Of a stretch of 18,742 nucleotides of DNA, positions 12,908-18,742 are shown one piece after another (positions within the stretch are counted from its first letter, which is position 1; every line of letters starts with the position of its first letter). Source of the DNA: DATEOR01 sp046733475 (GTDB lineage: Bacteria; Actinomycetota; Thermoleophilia; Gaiellales; Gaiellaceae); NCBI GenBank assembly GCA_046733475.1, contig JBKPPF010000025.1, positions 1 through 18,742 of the forward strand, read 5' to 3'. The notes beneath the pieces are model-generated. The model saw only the letters and a list, made by a program, of their open reading frames with translations. It searched no databases and was not told where the DNA came from. A program made the translations under genes and the position numbers.

Positions 12908-13705
12908 ATGGCAACGGCGGTTGGCGTCGTGTTTTCCCCCGGGGGCAAGGTCTACTCCTTCGATCCGAACGGCCTCGAGCTCGCGTGGAACATGAAGGTG
13001 ATCTGCCACACGTCGCGCGGGCAGGAGCTCGGGCGCGTGGTGCAGGCGAACTTCGAGCTGGAATCCCGGCCGGCGCCCCCCTTGAAGCGCGTCGTCCGGC
13101 GGGCGACACCTGCCGACGAGGAGACCGCGGCCAAGAACCGCGCCGAGGCGAAACAGGCGATGATGATCCTCCGCGAGCTTTTGCGCGGCTCCGACCTGGA
13201 GCTGAAGCCGGTCTCGGCGGAGCTCGTCTTCGACGGCTCGCGGATCGTGTTCTCGTACCAGGCGGAGACCCGGCTGGACCTGACGGCGCTGCAGGAGAAG
13301 CTCCGCGGGCGCCTCGACCGGCGCGTCGAGCTCCGCTCCGTCGGCCCGCGGGAGTGTGCCCGCCTTTGCGGGGACCACGGCCTCTGCGGCGACCAGCACT
13401 GCTGCCGCAAGTTCCCGTCGCACGAGCAACCGATCACGCTGCGGATGGCGAAGGACCAGGAGCTGCCGATGAGCTCCGGCCGGATCACCGGGCTGTGCGG
13501 ACGGTTGCGCTGCTGCCTCGCCTTCGAGCACCCCACGTACAAGAGCTTCCGCGACCGCGCGCCGCGCGTGGGCCGCCGCGTCGAGACCCCGCAGGGCGGC
13601 GGGGTGGTCACCGCGTACCACGTCCTTTCCGATAGCTGCACAGTCGAGCCAGAGGGCGGCGACAGCTTCGACATCCTGATCGACGACTGCCGCGAGGTGG
13701 CCTGA
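12908..13705 (+). CDS. ricT: RicT/YaaT-like PSP1-domain iron-sulfur protein
   Basis: A 265-aa protein of the PSP1 C-terminal-domain family (B. subtilis YaaT, now RicT). The core shows ETAAKNRAEAKQAMMILRELL, then LVFDGSRIVFSYQAETRLDLTALQEKL. A cysteine-rich region follows: C150, C154, C160, C165, C166 in ECARLCGDHGLCGDQHCCRKF, and C197, C202, C203 in GRITGLCGRLRCCLAFEHPTY. In Bacillus, RicT with RicA and RicF forms a complex holding [4Fe-4S] clusters that aids RNase Y-dependent mRNA processing; neither partner is seen here. Position right after holB matches Bacillus. The symbol is given by homology; the role in this organism is inferred. Confidence 0.9.
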   Translation: MATAVGVVFSPGGKVYSFDPNGLELAWNMKVICHTSRGQELGRVVQANFELESRPAPPLKRVVRRATPADEETAAKNRAEAKQAMMILRELLRGSDLELKPVSAELVFDGSRIVFSYQAETRLDLTALQEKLRGRLDRRVELRSVGPRECARLCGDHGLCGDQHCCRKFPSHEQPITLRMAKDQELPMSSGRITGLCGRLRCCLAFEHPTYKSFRDRAPRVGRRVETPQGGGVVTAYHVLSDSCTVEPEGGDSFDILIDDCREVA

Positions 13706-13756
13706 CCGACCCTTTTGGGGGACGACCCGGCCCGAAGCCTCTTCCAGAGTTGGAAG

Positions 13757-14743
13757 ATGAGCGCGGCGCCCCAGCTCGCCGAAGAACTCTTCAACGAGCA
13801 TCACCGCCGGATCTACCTGTACTGCCTGCGCCAGCTCGGCTCGCCCGAGGAGGCCGAGGACGCCGTTCAGGCGACCTACCTGAACGCCTGCCGAAGCCTC
13901 ATGGACGGCTTCGAGCCGGAGGCGGCGCAGGCGTGGCTCTTCAAGGTCGCGCACAACGTCTGCCTCACGCGCCGGCGCTCCTCGTATCGCCGCGCGCGCG
14001 TCGAGCGGCCACAGGATCTCCAGGCAGTGCAGGACGTCGTCGCCGCTCCGGAGACCTCGGGCGATGAGCTCTTCGGGCTCGACCAGGCGCTCGCCGGCCT
14101 TCCCGAACAGCAGCGCAACGCGATTCTTCTCCGCGAATGGCAGGGCCTCTCCTACCGGGAGGTGGCAACGAAGCTGGGGGTCAATCAGGCGGCTGTCGAG
14201 ACGCTGATCTTTCGCGCACGCCGCTCGCTGGCGAACTCGCTCGAGCGCCCCGTCCAGCGCCGGCGGCGCTTCGTGCACTCACTGAACGCGGGTGCGCTCC
14301 TGAGCTCTCTCAAGACCTTGATCGTCGGCAACCTCGCCGCGAGCGTCTCCACGGCCGTCGCCGTCGCGGCGTCGGCAACGGCGTTGACCGCAGCGACGAT
14401 TCAGCGCGGCGACGACTTCCCTTCGCACGCCGCCGCGGCGCCGCAGCTCGACAAGCCAAAGCCCCGCGCTCCGCATATCCACCTCGTCGACCGGGCGCTC
14501 GGGCCCGCCGTGGCCGTCGACTTCGGCTCGGATTCGAACGCCGCGGCGAACGGCAAGGCCTGGGGAGGGAGGCACCCGCGGGCGAACGGCAAGAAGCCGA
14601 AGCACGCGAACAAGGGCCACCGCTCCAAGCCTCCGCAGGCCGCCAACTCGAACGCGTCCACCGCACCTCCTCGCAAGGTGGAATCGGGACCGAACGGCAG
14701 GAGCGCTTCCGCGCCCGCATTCGGGAAGAGCGGCAACGGCTAG
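13757..14743 (+). CDS. ECF-like sigma-70 factor with C-terminal membrane segment and basic tail
   Basis: A 328-aa protein. Region sigma-2 spans about 10-78 (EELFNEHHRRIYLYCLRQLGSPEEAEDAVQ and AWLFKVAHNVCLTRRRSS). Region sigma-4 spans about 108-160 (LAGLPEQQRNAILLREWQGLSYREVATKLG with a helix-turn-helix, then VETLIFRARRSLAN). It directs RNA polymerase to a specific promoter set. Unlike ordinary ECF factors of about 180 aa, it continues through a hydrophobic stretch (about 178-214, ALLSSLKTLIVGNLAAS onward) likely to span the membrane. A Lys/Asn/His/Ser/Pro-rich tail of about 110 residues then probably lies outside. No separate anti-sigma gene is adjacent. I prefer ATG 13757 over a TTG 14 codons upstream. 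Its targets are unknown. Confidence 0.85.
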   Translation: MSAAPQLAEELFNEHHRRIYLYCLRQLGSPEEAEDAVQATYLNACRSLMDGFEPEAAQAWLFKVAHNVCLTRRRSSYRRARVERPQDLQAVQDVVAAPETSGDELFGLDQALAGLPEQQRNAILLREWQGLSYREVATKLGVNQAAVETLIFRARRSLANSLERPVQRRRRFVHSLNAGALLSSLKTLIVGNLAASVSTAVAVAASATALTAATIQRGDDFPSHAAAAPQLDKPKPRAPHIHLVDRALGPAVAVDFGSDSNAAANGKAWGGRHPRANGKKPKHANKGHRSKPPQAANSNASTAPPRKVESGPNGRSASAPAFGKSGNG

Positions 14744-14775
14744 GCGGCTCTCGCTGGACGCATCGCTTCACTTCG

Positions 14776-14781
14776 TATAGC
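14776..14781 (+). promoter_or_regulatory. Possible -10 element, carbonic anhydrase
   Basis: TATAGC lies in the 84-bp spacer, about 46 nt before ATG 14828. This spacer is the most AT-rich upstream region on the plus strand in the right half apart from the htrA region. No clear -35 is seen, so the call is weak. Confidence 0.25.
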
Positions 14782-14827
14782 GTCTCCGCTTCAAAAAGGA
14801 AAGCGACCAAGAACGAGGGAGAGTGCC

Positions 14828-15322
14828 ATGGCGGTTCGCGACGAGGTGCTCGAAGCCAACCGAAGCTACGCCGAGAGCTTCGACAGGGGCGATCTGCCCG
14901 TCCCGCCCCGGAGGCGCCTCGCGGTCGTCACCTGCATGGACGCGCGCCTCGACCCTGCGAAGTTCCTCGGGCTCGACGAGGGCGACGCACACGTGATCAG
15001 AAACGCCGGCGGTGTCGTCTCCGACGACGCGCTACGCTCGCTCGTCATCTCCCACTGGCTGCTCGGGACGCAGGAGGCGCTCGTGATCGCCCACACCGGC
15101 TGCGGGATGCTCACGTTCACGAACGACGACATCCACGCCAAGCTCGCCGACGAGGCCGGCGCCGACGCGAGCGGCATCGACTTCCTCCCGTTCCCCGACC
15201 TCGACGACAGCGTGCGCGAGAGCGTCGAGCGCGTGCGAAGCTCCGACCTCCTGCCGGAGAGCTTCACCGCGACGGGCTACGTCTACGACTGCTCGACCGG
15301 CGCGCTGAGAGAAGTCAGCTAG
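14828..15322 (+). CDS. Beta-class carbonic anhydrase
   Basis: A 164-aa zinc enzyme interconverting CO2 and bicarbonate in the cytoplasm. The zinc ligands C36 (VVTCMDARLDP), H89 and C92 (IAHTGCGML) are present, with the D38/R40 dyad that gates the active site. HVIRNAGGVVSDDALRSL is the standard substrate-side motif. It is a short form (beta-CAs are often about 200 aa) of the actinobacterial/archaeal Cab type. ATG 14828 has GAGGGAGAG 4 nt upstream. The last codon and stop (TAG 15320-15322) share CTAG with the convergent superoxide dismutase gene. Confidence 0.92.
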   Translation: MAVRDEVLEANRSYAESFDRGDLPVPPRRRLAVVTCMDARLDPAKFLGLDEGDAHVIRNAGGVVSDDALRSLVISHWLLGTQEALVIAHTGCGMLTFTNDDIHAKLADEAGADASGIDFLPFPDLDDSVRESVERVRSSDLLPESFTATGYVYDCSTGALREVS

Positions 15323-15924
15323 GCCACGGCGCCGAAGCGCTCGGCGACAGCGTCCCAGTTGACGAGGTTCCACCAGGCCTCGAGGTAGTCGGGCCGGCGG
15401 TTCTGGTACGTGAGGTAGTAGGCGTGCTCCCACACGTCGATCCCGAGGAGCGGCGTGTCAGAGCTCATCACCGGACTGTCCTGGTTCGGCGTCGAGACGA
15501 CCGCTAGACCGGTGCCGTCGTGGATGAGCCACGTCCAGCCCGACCCGAATCGCTTCACGCCCGCGTCGTTGACCGCCTTCTTGAGCTCGTCCACCGAGCC
15601 GAAGGTGTCGGCGATCGCATCGGCGAGCGCGCCGCTCGGCTCCCCGCCCCCCTCCGGGGACATGGTCTCCCAGAAGAGCGAGTGGTTGGCGTGACCGCCG
15701 CCGTTGTTGCGGACAGCGGCTCGCTTGTCCTCCGGGATGATCTCGAGCTCCGCGAAGACGTCGTCGAGAGACCGGTCCATCCATTCGGTGCCATCGAGCG
15801 CCGCGTTCAGGTTGTTCACGTATGTCGCGTGATGCTTCGAGTGGTGGATCTCCATCGTCTGCGCGTCGATCGTCGGCTCGAGCGCGTCATAGGCGTACGG
15901 AAGCGAAGGCAGCTCGTAGGGCAT
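15319..15924 (-). CDS. sodA: Superoxide dismutase, Mn type predicted
   Basis: A 201-aa Fe/Mn superoxide dismutase. The metal ligands are H27 (MEIHHSKHHATYVNNLN), H81 (GGGHANHSLFW), D163 and H167 (LGIDVWEHAYYLTYQNRRPDYLEAWW). Gly77 in NNGGGHANHS together with Gln148 in TPNQDSP is the manganese-type pattern; iron types put the Gln in the first position. There is no signal peptide, so it is cytosolic. ATG 15924 has GAGGAGGT 4 nt upstream. It lies 29 bp after the sensor-kinase stop on the same strand and could be read from the two-component transcript or from its own promoter. It converges on carbonic anhydrase with a shared CTAG stop. The gene symbol is by family. Confidence 0.95.
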   Translation of the reverse strand: MPYELPSLPYAYDALEPTIDAQTMEIHHSKHHATYVNNLNAALDGTEWMDRSLDDVFAELEIIPEDKRAAVRNNGGGHANHSLFWETMSPEGGGEPSGALADAIADTFGSVDELKKAVNDAGVKRFGSGWTWLIHDGTGLAVVSTPNQDSPVMSSDTPLLGIDVWEHAYYLTYQNRRPDYLEAWWNLVNWDAVAERFGAVA

Positions 15925-15953
15925 CGGGACCTCCTCAGTTTCGGTACCGCAGT

Positions 15954-17312
15954 CTAGGCAGCCGTGTCATCCAAAGGTGGCCGACCGTTCAGGCGGAGGC
16001 TCATGCGTGTGCCGCCGCCCTCGGCCGGCTCTGCCCGCACCTCGCCGCCGTGGGACTCGGCGACTTGCTTCACGATCGCGAGGCCGAGCCCCGAGCCGGG
16101 CATCCCGCGTGCGGAGCTGGCGCGGTAGAAGCGGTCGAAGACGTACGGGAGGTCGGCCTCGTCGATCCCGGGCCCGTGGTCGCGCACGACCACTTCGCCG
16201 TCCTTCACGGCGACCTCTACCTCTCCGTCGGGTGGGCTCCACTTCGCGGCGTTGTCGAGGAGATTCGCCACCGCGCGTTCGATGCCCGCGGGGACTCCGT
16301 GGACGAGCGACTCCTCGAAGTCGGTCTTGAACTGGACGCCCGGGCGGTTGCGGCGGGTGCGCTCGACCGTGTCCGCGGCGAGGAGGTCGAGCCGTACGTC
16401 CTCCGCTTCTCCCGGCTCGAGCTCGCCGCGTGCGAGCTCGCTCAGCTCGGCCACGAGGGTGGTCATCTCGTCGAGCTGCTCGATCACGTCCCCGAGCAGG
16501 CGCCCGCGCTCCTCCGGCGGAAGCTCGCGCCCGCCGGCCAGCACTTCGACGTTCGTACGCAGGCTCGTCAGCGGCGTCCGCAGCTCATGGGAGGCGTCGC
16601 CGACGAGCTGCTGTTGCGCCCGCGTCGATTCCTCGAGGGCGGCGAGCATCGTGTTGAAGCTCGCGGCGAGCCGGCTGAGCTCGTCCGTTCCGCTCGCGTC
16701 GATTCGCTCGGAGAGGTCGCCGGTCTTCGTGACGTTCTCTGTCGCGCCGATCAGCCGGCGGACGGGGGCGAGGGCGGTGCGTGCAACCGCGAGGCCGAGA
16801 GCTGCGGCGAGGGCGATCCCGATTGCTGCGATGATCAAGAGGTAGGTGCGGATCCGCGAGAGGGAGTGGTCGACCTCGGTGAGCGGGCGCGCGATCTGGA
16901 TCGCAAAGCCCTCCCCGTAGGGCACTGTGATCAGGCGGACGTGCACTCCGGCCACGTCGGCGTCGGACAGGTAACCGCCGCGCTGACCGCTCGCCACTTC
17001 GCGAACGGCGTCGGTGACGGGGAGCTCGACCGTCTCGTTAGGGAGGCGGATTGTGTCGCCGTCCGCGTTGACCACCTGGAAGTAGCCGGGAGCGCCGCCG
17101 AGCTGCGGGCCTGGCTCGAGGAAGGCCTGATCGCCCGCCTGGAAGGCCCGCAGCGGCTCGTGCTGGACCTGGGCGGCGCGGTCGCGAAGCGCCGAGTCCA
17201 GCGTGCTGCGCAGCTCGCTTCGCACGACGACGTAGACCGTGACCGAGGCGAGAACGACGGCGAGAGCGACCGCCGCAGCGGCCGCGATGGCGAGGCGCGC
17301 CCGGAAGCTCAT
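15954..17312 (-). CDS. Sensor histidine kinase, MprB-like
   Basis: A 452-aa membrane histidine kinase. TM1 is about 8-30, an extracytoplasmic sensor about 31-154 (with QVVNADGDTIRLPNETVELP), and TM2 about 157-178. A HAMP domain follows at about 179-232 (APVRRLIGATENVTKTGDLSERI). The H-box GDASHELRTPL has H242. Then come the N-box RAVANLLDNAAKWSP (N354), G1 VVRDHGPGI, F-box YVFDRFYR and G2 GSGLGLAI, all intact. It autophosphorylates in response to an outside signal and passes phosphate to the response regulator encoded just upstream (ATGA overlap, 17312-17309). Domain order and the HtrA neighbour resemble the mycobacterial MprAB system, but orthology is not shown. Confidence 0.92.
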   Translation of the reverse strand: MSFRARLAIAAAAAVALAVVLASVTVYVVVRSELRSTLDSALRDRAAQVQHEPLRAFQAGDQAFLEPGPQLGGAPGYFQVVNADGDTIRLPNETVELPVTDAVREVASGQRGGYLSDADVAGVHVRLITVPYGEGFAIQIARPLTEVDHSLSRIRTYLLIIAAIGIALAAALGLAVARTALAPVRRLIGATENVTKTGDLSERIDASGTDELSRLAASFNTMLAALEESTRAQQQLVGDASHELRTPLTSLRTNVEVLAGGRELPPEERGRLLGDVIEQLDEMTTLVAELSELARGELEPGEAEDVRLDLLAADTVERTRRNRPGVQFKTDFEESLVHGVPAGIERAVANLLDNAAKWSPPDGEVEVAVKDGEVVVRDHGPGIDEADLPYVFDRFYRASSARGMPGSGLGLAIVKQVAESHGGEVRAEPAEGGGTRMSLRLNGRPPLDDTAA

Positions 17313-17980
17313 GACTCGCGCAAGGCGTACCCGACGCCGCGGACCGTCTGGATCAGCCGCGGCTTGCCGCCCGCCTCCGTCTTGCGACGCAGATACCCGA
17401 TGTAGACGTCGAGCGAGTTCGACCCGAATCCGAAGTCGTAGCCCCAGACGCGCTCGAAGATGACCGACCGCGTGAGCACCTGGCGCGGGTTTCGCATGAA
17501 CAGCTCGAGGAGGGAGAACTCCGTGCGCGTGAGCTCGATCGGTTCGCCGTTGCGCTTCACCTCGCGCGTACCGGGATCGAGCTCGAGGTCGCCGAAGGCG
17601 AGCGTGTCGGTCCCGTCCTCGTGCGTCCGCCGGAGCAGCGCTCGAACGCGCGCGAGCAGCTCGTCCAGCGCGAAGGGCTTGGTGACGTAATCGTCGGCGC
17701 CCGCGTCGAGCCCCGCAACGCGGTCGTCCACCTCCACGCGCGCGGTCAACATGAGGATCGGGAGGCGGCTCCCTTCGCGCCGCACCCGCCGCGCGACCTC
17801 CAACCCGTCGAGTCCGGGCATGAGGACGTCGAGGATCATCGCGTCGGGCTCGTCGCCTTCGAGCGCGGCAAGCGCCGCGTGCCCGTCGTCCGCGAGCTCG
17901 ATCTCGTAGCCCTCGAGCTCGAGCGCTCGGCGGAGCGATTCGCGCACCGCCCGTTCATCGTCCACGACCAAGATCTTCAC
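17309..17980 (-). CDS. OmpR/PhoB-family response regulator, MprA-like
   Basis: A 223-aa two-domain regulator. The receiver domain is 1-118, with the acidic pocket at D7/D8 (VVDDE), phosphoacceptor D51 (MILDVLMPGLDG), T79 and K101 (DDYVTKPF). A winged-helix DNA-binding domain spans about 128-221 (RTEFSLLELFMRNPRQVLTRSVI then LDVYIGYLRRKTEAGGKPRLIQTVRGVGYAL). It starts at GTG 17980 (MKILVVDDER), with GGAG 3 nt before it and CACAAT just upstream of that. It is coupled to the kinase gene by ATGA. The divergent promoter region ahead of it holds six 11-bp-spaced hexamers, a likely binding array for this protein. Confidence 0.95.
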   Translation of the reverse strand: MKILVVDDERAVRESLRRALELEGYEIELADDGHAALAALEGDEPDAMILDVLMPGLDGLEVARRVRREGSRLPILMLTARVEVDDRVAGLDAGADDYVTKPFALDELLARVRALLRRTHEDGTDTLAFGDLELDPGTREVKRNGEPIELTRTEFSLLELFMRNPRQVLTRSVIFERVWGYDFGFGSNSLDVYIGYLRRKTEAGGKPRLIQTVRGVGYALRES

Positions 17981-18002
17981 GGCTCCATTGTGCGCATCGA
18001 GT

Positions 18003-18066
18003 CTGAAAAGAGCCTAAGAGCGCGAACTCTTAGCCGCTTCTTAGAAAGCTTTCAGGTTCGTCTTAG
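18003..18066. promoter_or_regulatory. Response-regulator binding array, six hexamers on an 11-bp period
   Basis: Four plus-strand boxes begin at 18028 (TCTTAG), 18039 (TCTTAG), 18050 (TTTCAG) and 18061 (TCTTAG), each exactly 11 bp from the next. Two minus-strand boxes lie at 18014-18019 (TCTTAG) and 18003-18008 (TTTCAG), also 11 bp apart. Direct repeats spaced one helical turn apart are the known site type for OmpR/PhoB-family dimers. The forward group faces htrA and the reverse group faces the response regulator, so one array could control both. The assignment to the adjacent regulator is inference. Confidence 0.8.
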
Positions 18067-18100
18067 GCGGCGCTGGTCGCATGGAGGGCGACGAATACCG

Positions 18101-18106
18101 AAAGGA
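18101..18106 (+). promoter_or_regulatory. Ribosome-binding site, htrA-like gene
   Basis: AAAGGA ends 6 nt before ATG 18113. It is too close (1 nt) to the earlier ATG at 18108, which reads only ATG-AAA-TGA, so it decides the start at 18113. Confidence 0.6.
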
Positions 18107-18112
18107 CATGAA

Positions 18113-18742
18113 ATGAAGCGTCTCCCCTCTCGCAGCCTCAAGATCGCCGCCGCCGGCGCCGCAGCCGTCGTGCTCGGCGCGGGTGGCGGCGTGGCTGCCT
18201 ACGAGGTCGCCTCCGGCACGGCGACCCAGACCGTCGTCCGCCAGGTGACGGTCACCGACTCTCAGCCGGCCGCGAACTCGGCGCTCAGCGTGAGCGCCCT
18301 CTACGACCGCGTCCACGAGGGCGTCGTCACGATCAAGGTGACCACGTCCGAGGGCCAAGCCCTCGGTTCGGGGTTCGTGGTCGACAGCCAAGGCCACATC
18401 GTCACGAACGACCATGTGGTCGACGGCGCGAGCTCGATCTCGGTCGAATTCTCGGACGGCTCGACCTACGATGCCCAGGTCGTCGGCACGGATGCGTCCA
18501 CCGATATCGGAGTGATCAAGGTCGACGCCCCCAGCTCGGAGCTCACGCCGCTCGAGCTCGGCGATTCGACGGCCGTCCAGGTCGGTGACGAGGTCGTCGC
18601 CATCGGCAGCCCGCTCGGCCTCAACGAGACGGTCACGAGCGGAATCGTGAGCGCCCTCAACAGGACGATCACCTCGCCGAACAACTTCTCCATCAACGAT
18701 GCGATCCAGACGGATGCCGCGATCAACCACGGCAACTCCGGC
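18113..18742 (+). CDS. HtrA/DegP-type membrane-anchored serine protease, cut at right edge
   Basis: The first 210 codons of an envelope quality-control protease; the gene runs off the window. MKRLPSRSLKIAAAGAAAVVLGAGGG gives a basic N-terminus and a hydrophobic signal or anchor segment (about 9-30), so the protease domain is outside. A Ser/Thr/Val linker leads to the trypsin-like fold: VTIKVTTSEGQALGSGFVVD, TNDHVV with H101, DASTDIGVIKVD with D131, AIGSPLGLNETVTSGIVSAL, and INHGNSG with S209 as the catalytic serine. His replaces the usual Pro before GNSG. A PDZ domain would be expected downstream but is not visible. It is divergent from the two-component system, as expected for a stress-induced target; mycobacteria keep mprAB next to pepD, an HtrA. 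Confidence 0.92.
   Translation, partial: MKRLPSRSLKIAAAGAAAVVLGAGGGVAAYEVASGTATQTVVRQVTVTDSQPAANSALSVSALYDRVHEGVVTIKVTTSEGQALGSGFVVDSQGHIVTNDHVVDGASSISVEFSDGSTYDAQVVGTDASTDIGVIKVDAPSSELTPLELGDSTAVQVGDEVVAIGSPLGLNETVTSGIVSALNRTITSPNNFSINDAIQTDAAINHGNSG

Noticed and set aside
11608..12948. Minus-strand open frame (446 codons) across tmk and holB
   Set aside because: tmk and holB have clear catalytic motifs; this frame is their antisense shadow.
13715..13756. TTG start for the sigma factor 14 codons earlier
   Set aside because: ATG 13757 gives a normal sigma-2 N-terminus, and the extension looks like untranslated spacer.
12731..14278. Minus-strand open frame (515 codons) across ricT and the sigma factor
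   Set aside because: It spans two well-supported genes on the other strand and has an Arg/Ala/Glu/Leu shadow composition.
15822..17405. Long plus-strand open frame (527 codons) opposite the sensor kinase
   Set aside because: The minus strand carries all histidine-kinase boxes. The plus reading is compositionally biased and matches nothing.
18044..18053. Palindrome GAAAGCTTTC inside the htrA promoter
   Set aside because: It arises where two neighbouring hexamer boxes meet. The 11-bp direct repeats explain the region better than a separate dyad operator.
18108..18116. Two-codon ORF ATG-AAA-TGA overlapping the htrA start
   Set aside because: It looks like a minimal upstream ORF, but the ribosome site is only 1 nt from its ATG and well placed for 18113, so it is probably a by-product of the ATGAAATGA string.

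Overview
The window is high-GC, gene-dense bacterial DNA with almost no spacer. It uses GTG and TTG starts freely, has many 4-base ATGA/GTGA gene overlaps, and encodes a monoderm-type haem gene pair plus an MprAB/HtrA-like stress locus. Together with the tmk-holB-ricT block, this suggests a deep-branching actinobacterium, perhaps Thermoleophilia (Gaiella or Solirubrobacter relatives). That placement is inference from gene content and composition only. I see no rRNA, tRNA, CRISPR array, insertion sequence or phage gene.

Layout. 1-1668 (minus): a coupled operon of a small putative lipoprotein, an NRAMP-related metal transporter with altered metal-site motifs, and the first 21 codons of a third gene cut by the window edge. 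1729-3938 (plus): a flavin amine oxidase, a GNAT acetyltransferase and a small VOC protein; the VOC gene is bracketed by two identical 22-bp copies of a palindromic element. 3963-4787 (minus): an SMP-30/gluconolactonase-like protein. 4867-5370 (minus): a DUF892 ferritin-like protein, divergent from an arginase/agmatinase-family enzyme and a coupled methyltransferase (5444-7194). 7191-7424 (minus): a 77-aa orphan. 7434-9716 (minus): a haem operon, hemE, then a 34-aa small ORF, then hemH, then an 89-aa unknown, each joined by a GTGA overlap. 9744-11230 (minus): a LytR_C-domain membrane protein and an NAD-dependent sugar epimerase.

11256-14743 (plus): tmk, holB and ricT (yaaT), an arrangement shared in part with Bacillus, then an ECF-like sigma factor with an apparent transmembrane segment and a long basic tail. 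14828-15322 (plus): a beta-carbonic anhydrase, convergent with a Mn-type superoxide dismutase. 15319-17980 (minus): response regulator, sensor kinase and SOD in tandem. 18113-18742 (plus): a divergent HtrA-type protease cut by the right edge.

The strongest non-coding signals are these. (1) Six hexamers on an exact 11-bp period lie in two opposed groups between the two-component system and htrA, as expected for an OmpR/PhoB-family regulator controlling both genes. (2) A perfect 23-bp palindrome lies upstream of the VOC gene and a partial copy lies exactly at its stop codon. (3) TANNNT hexamers recur 6-8 nt before start codons that lack a usable Shine-Dalgarno sequence, suggesting leaderless transcripts. 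(4) A coupled 34-aa small ORF fits exactly between hemE and hemH.
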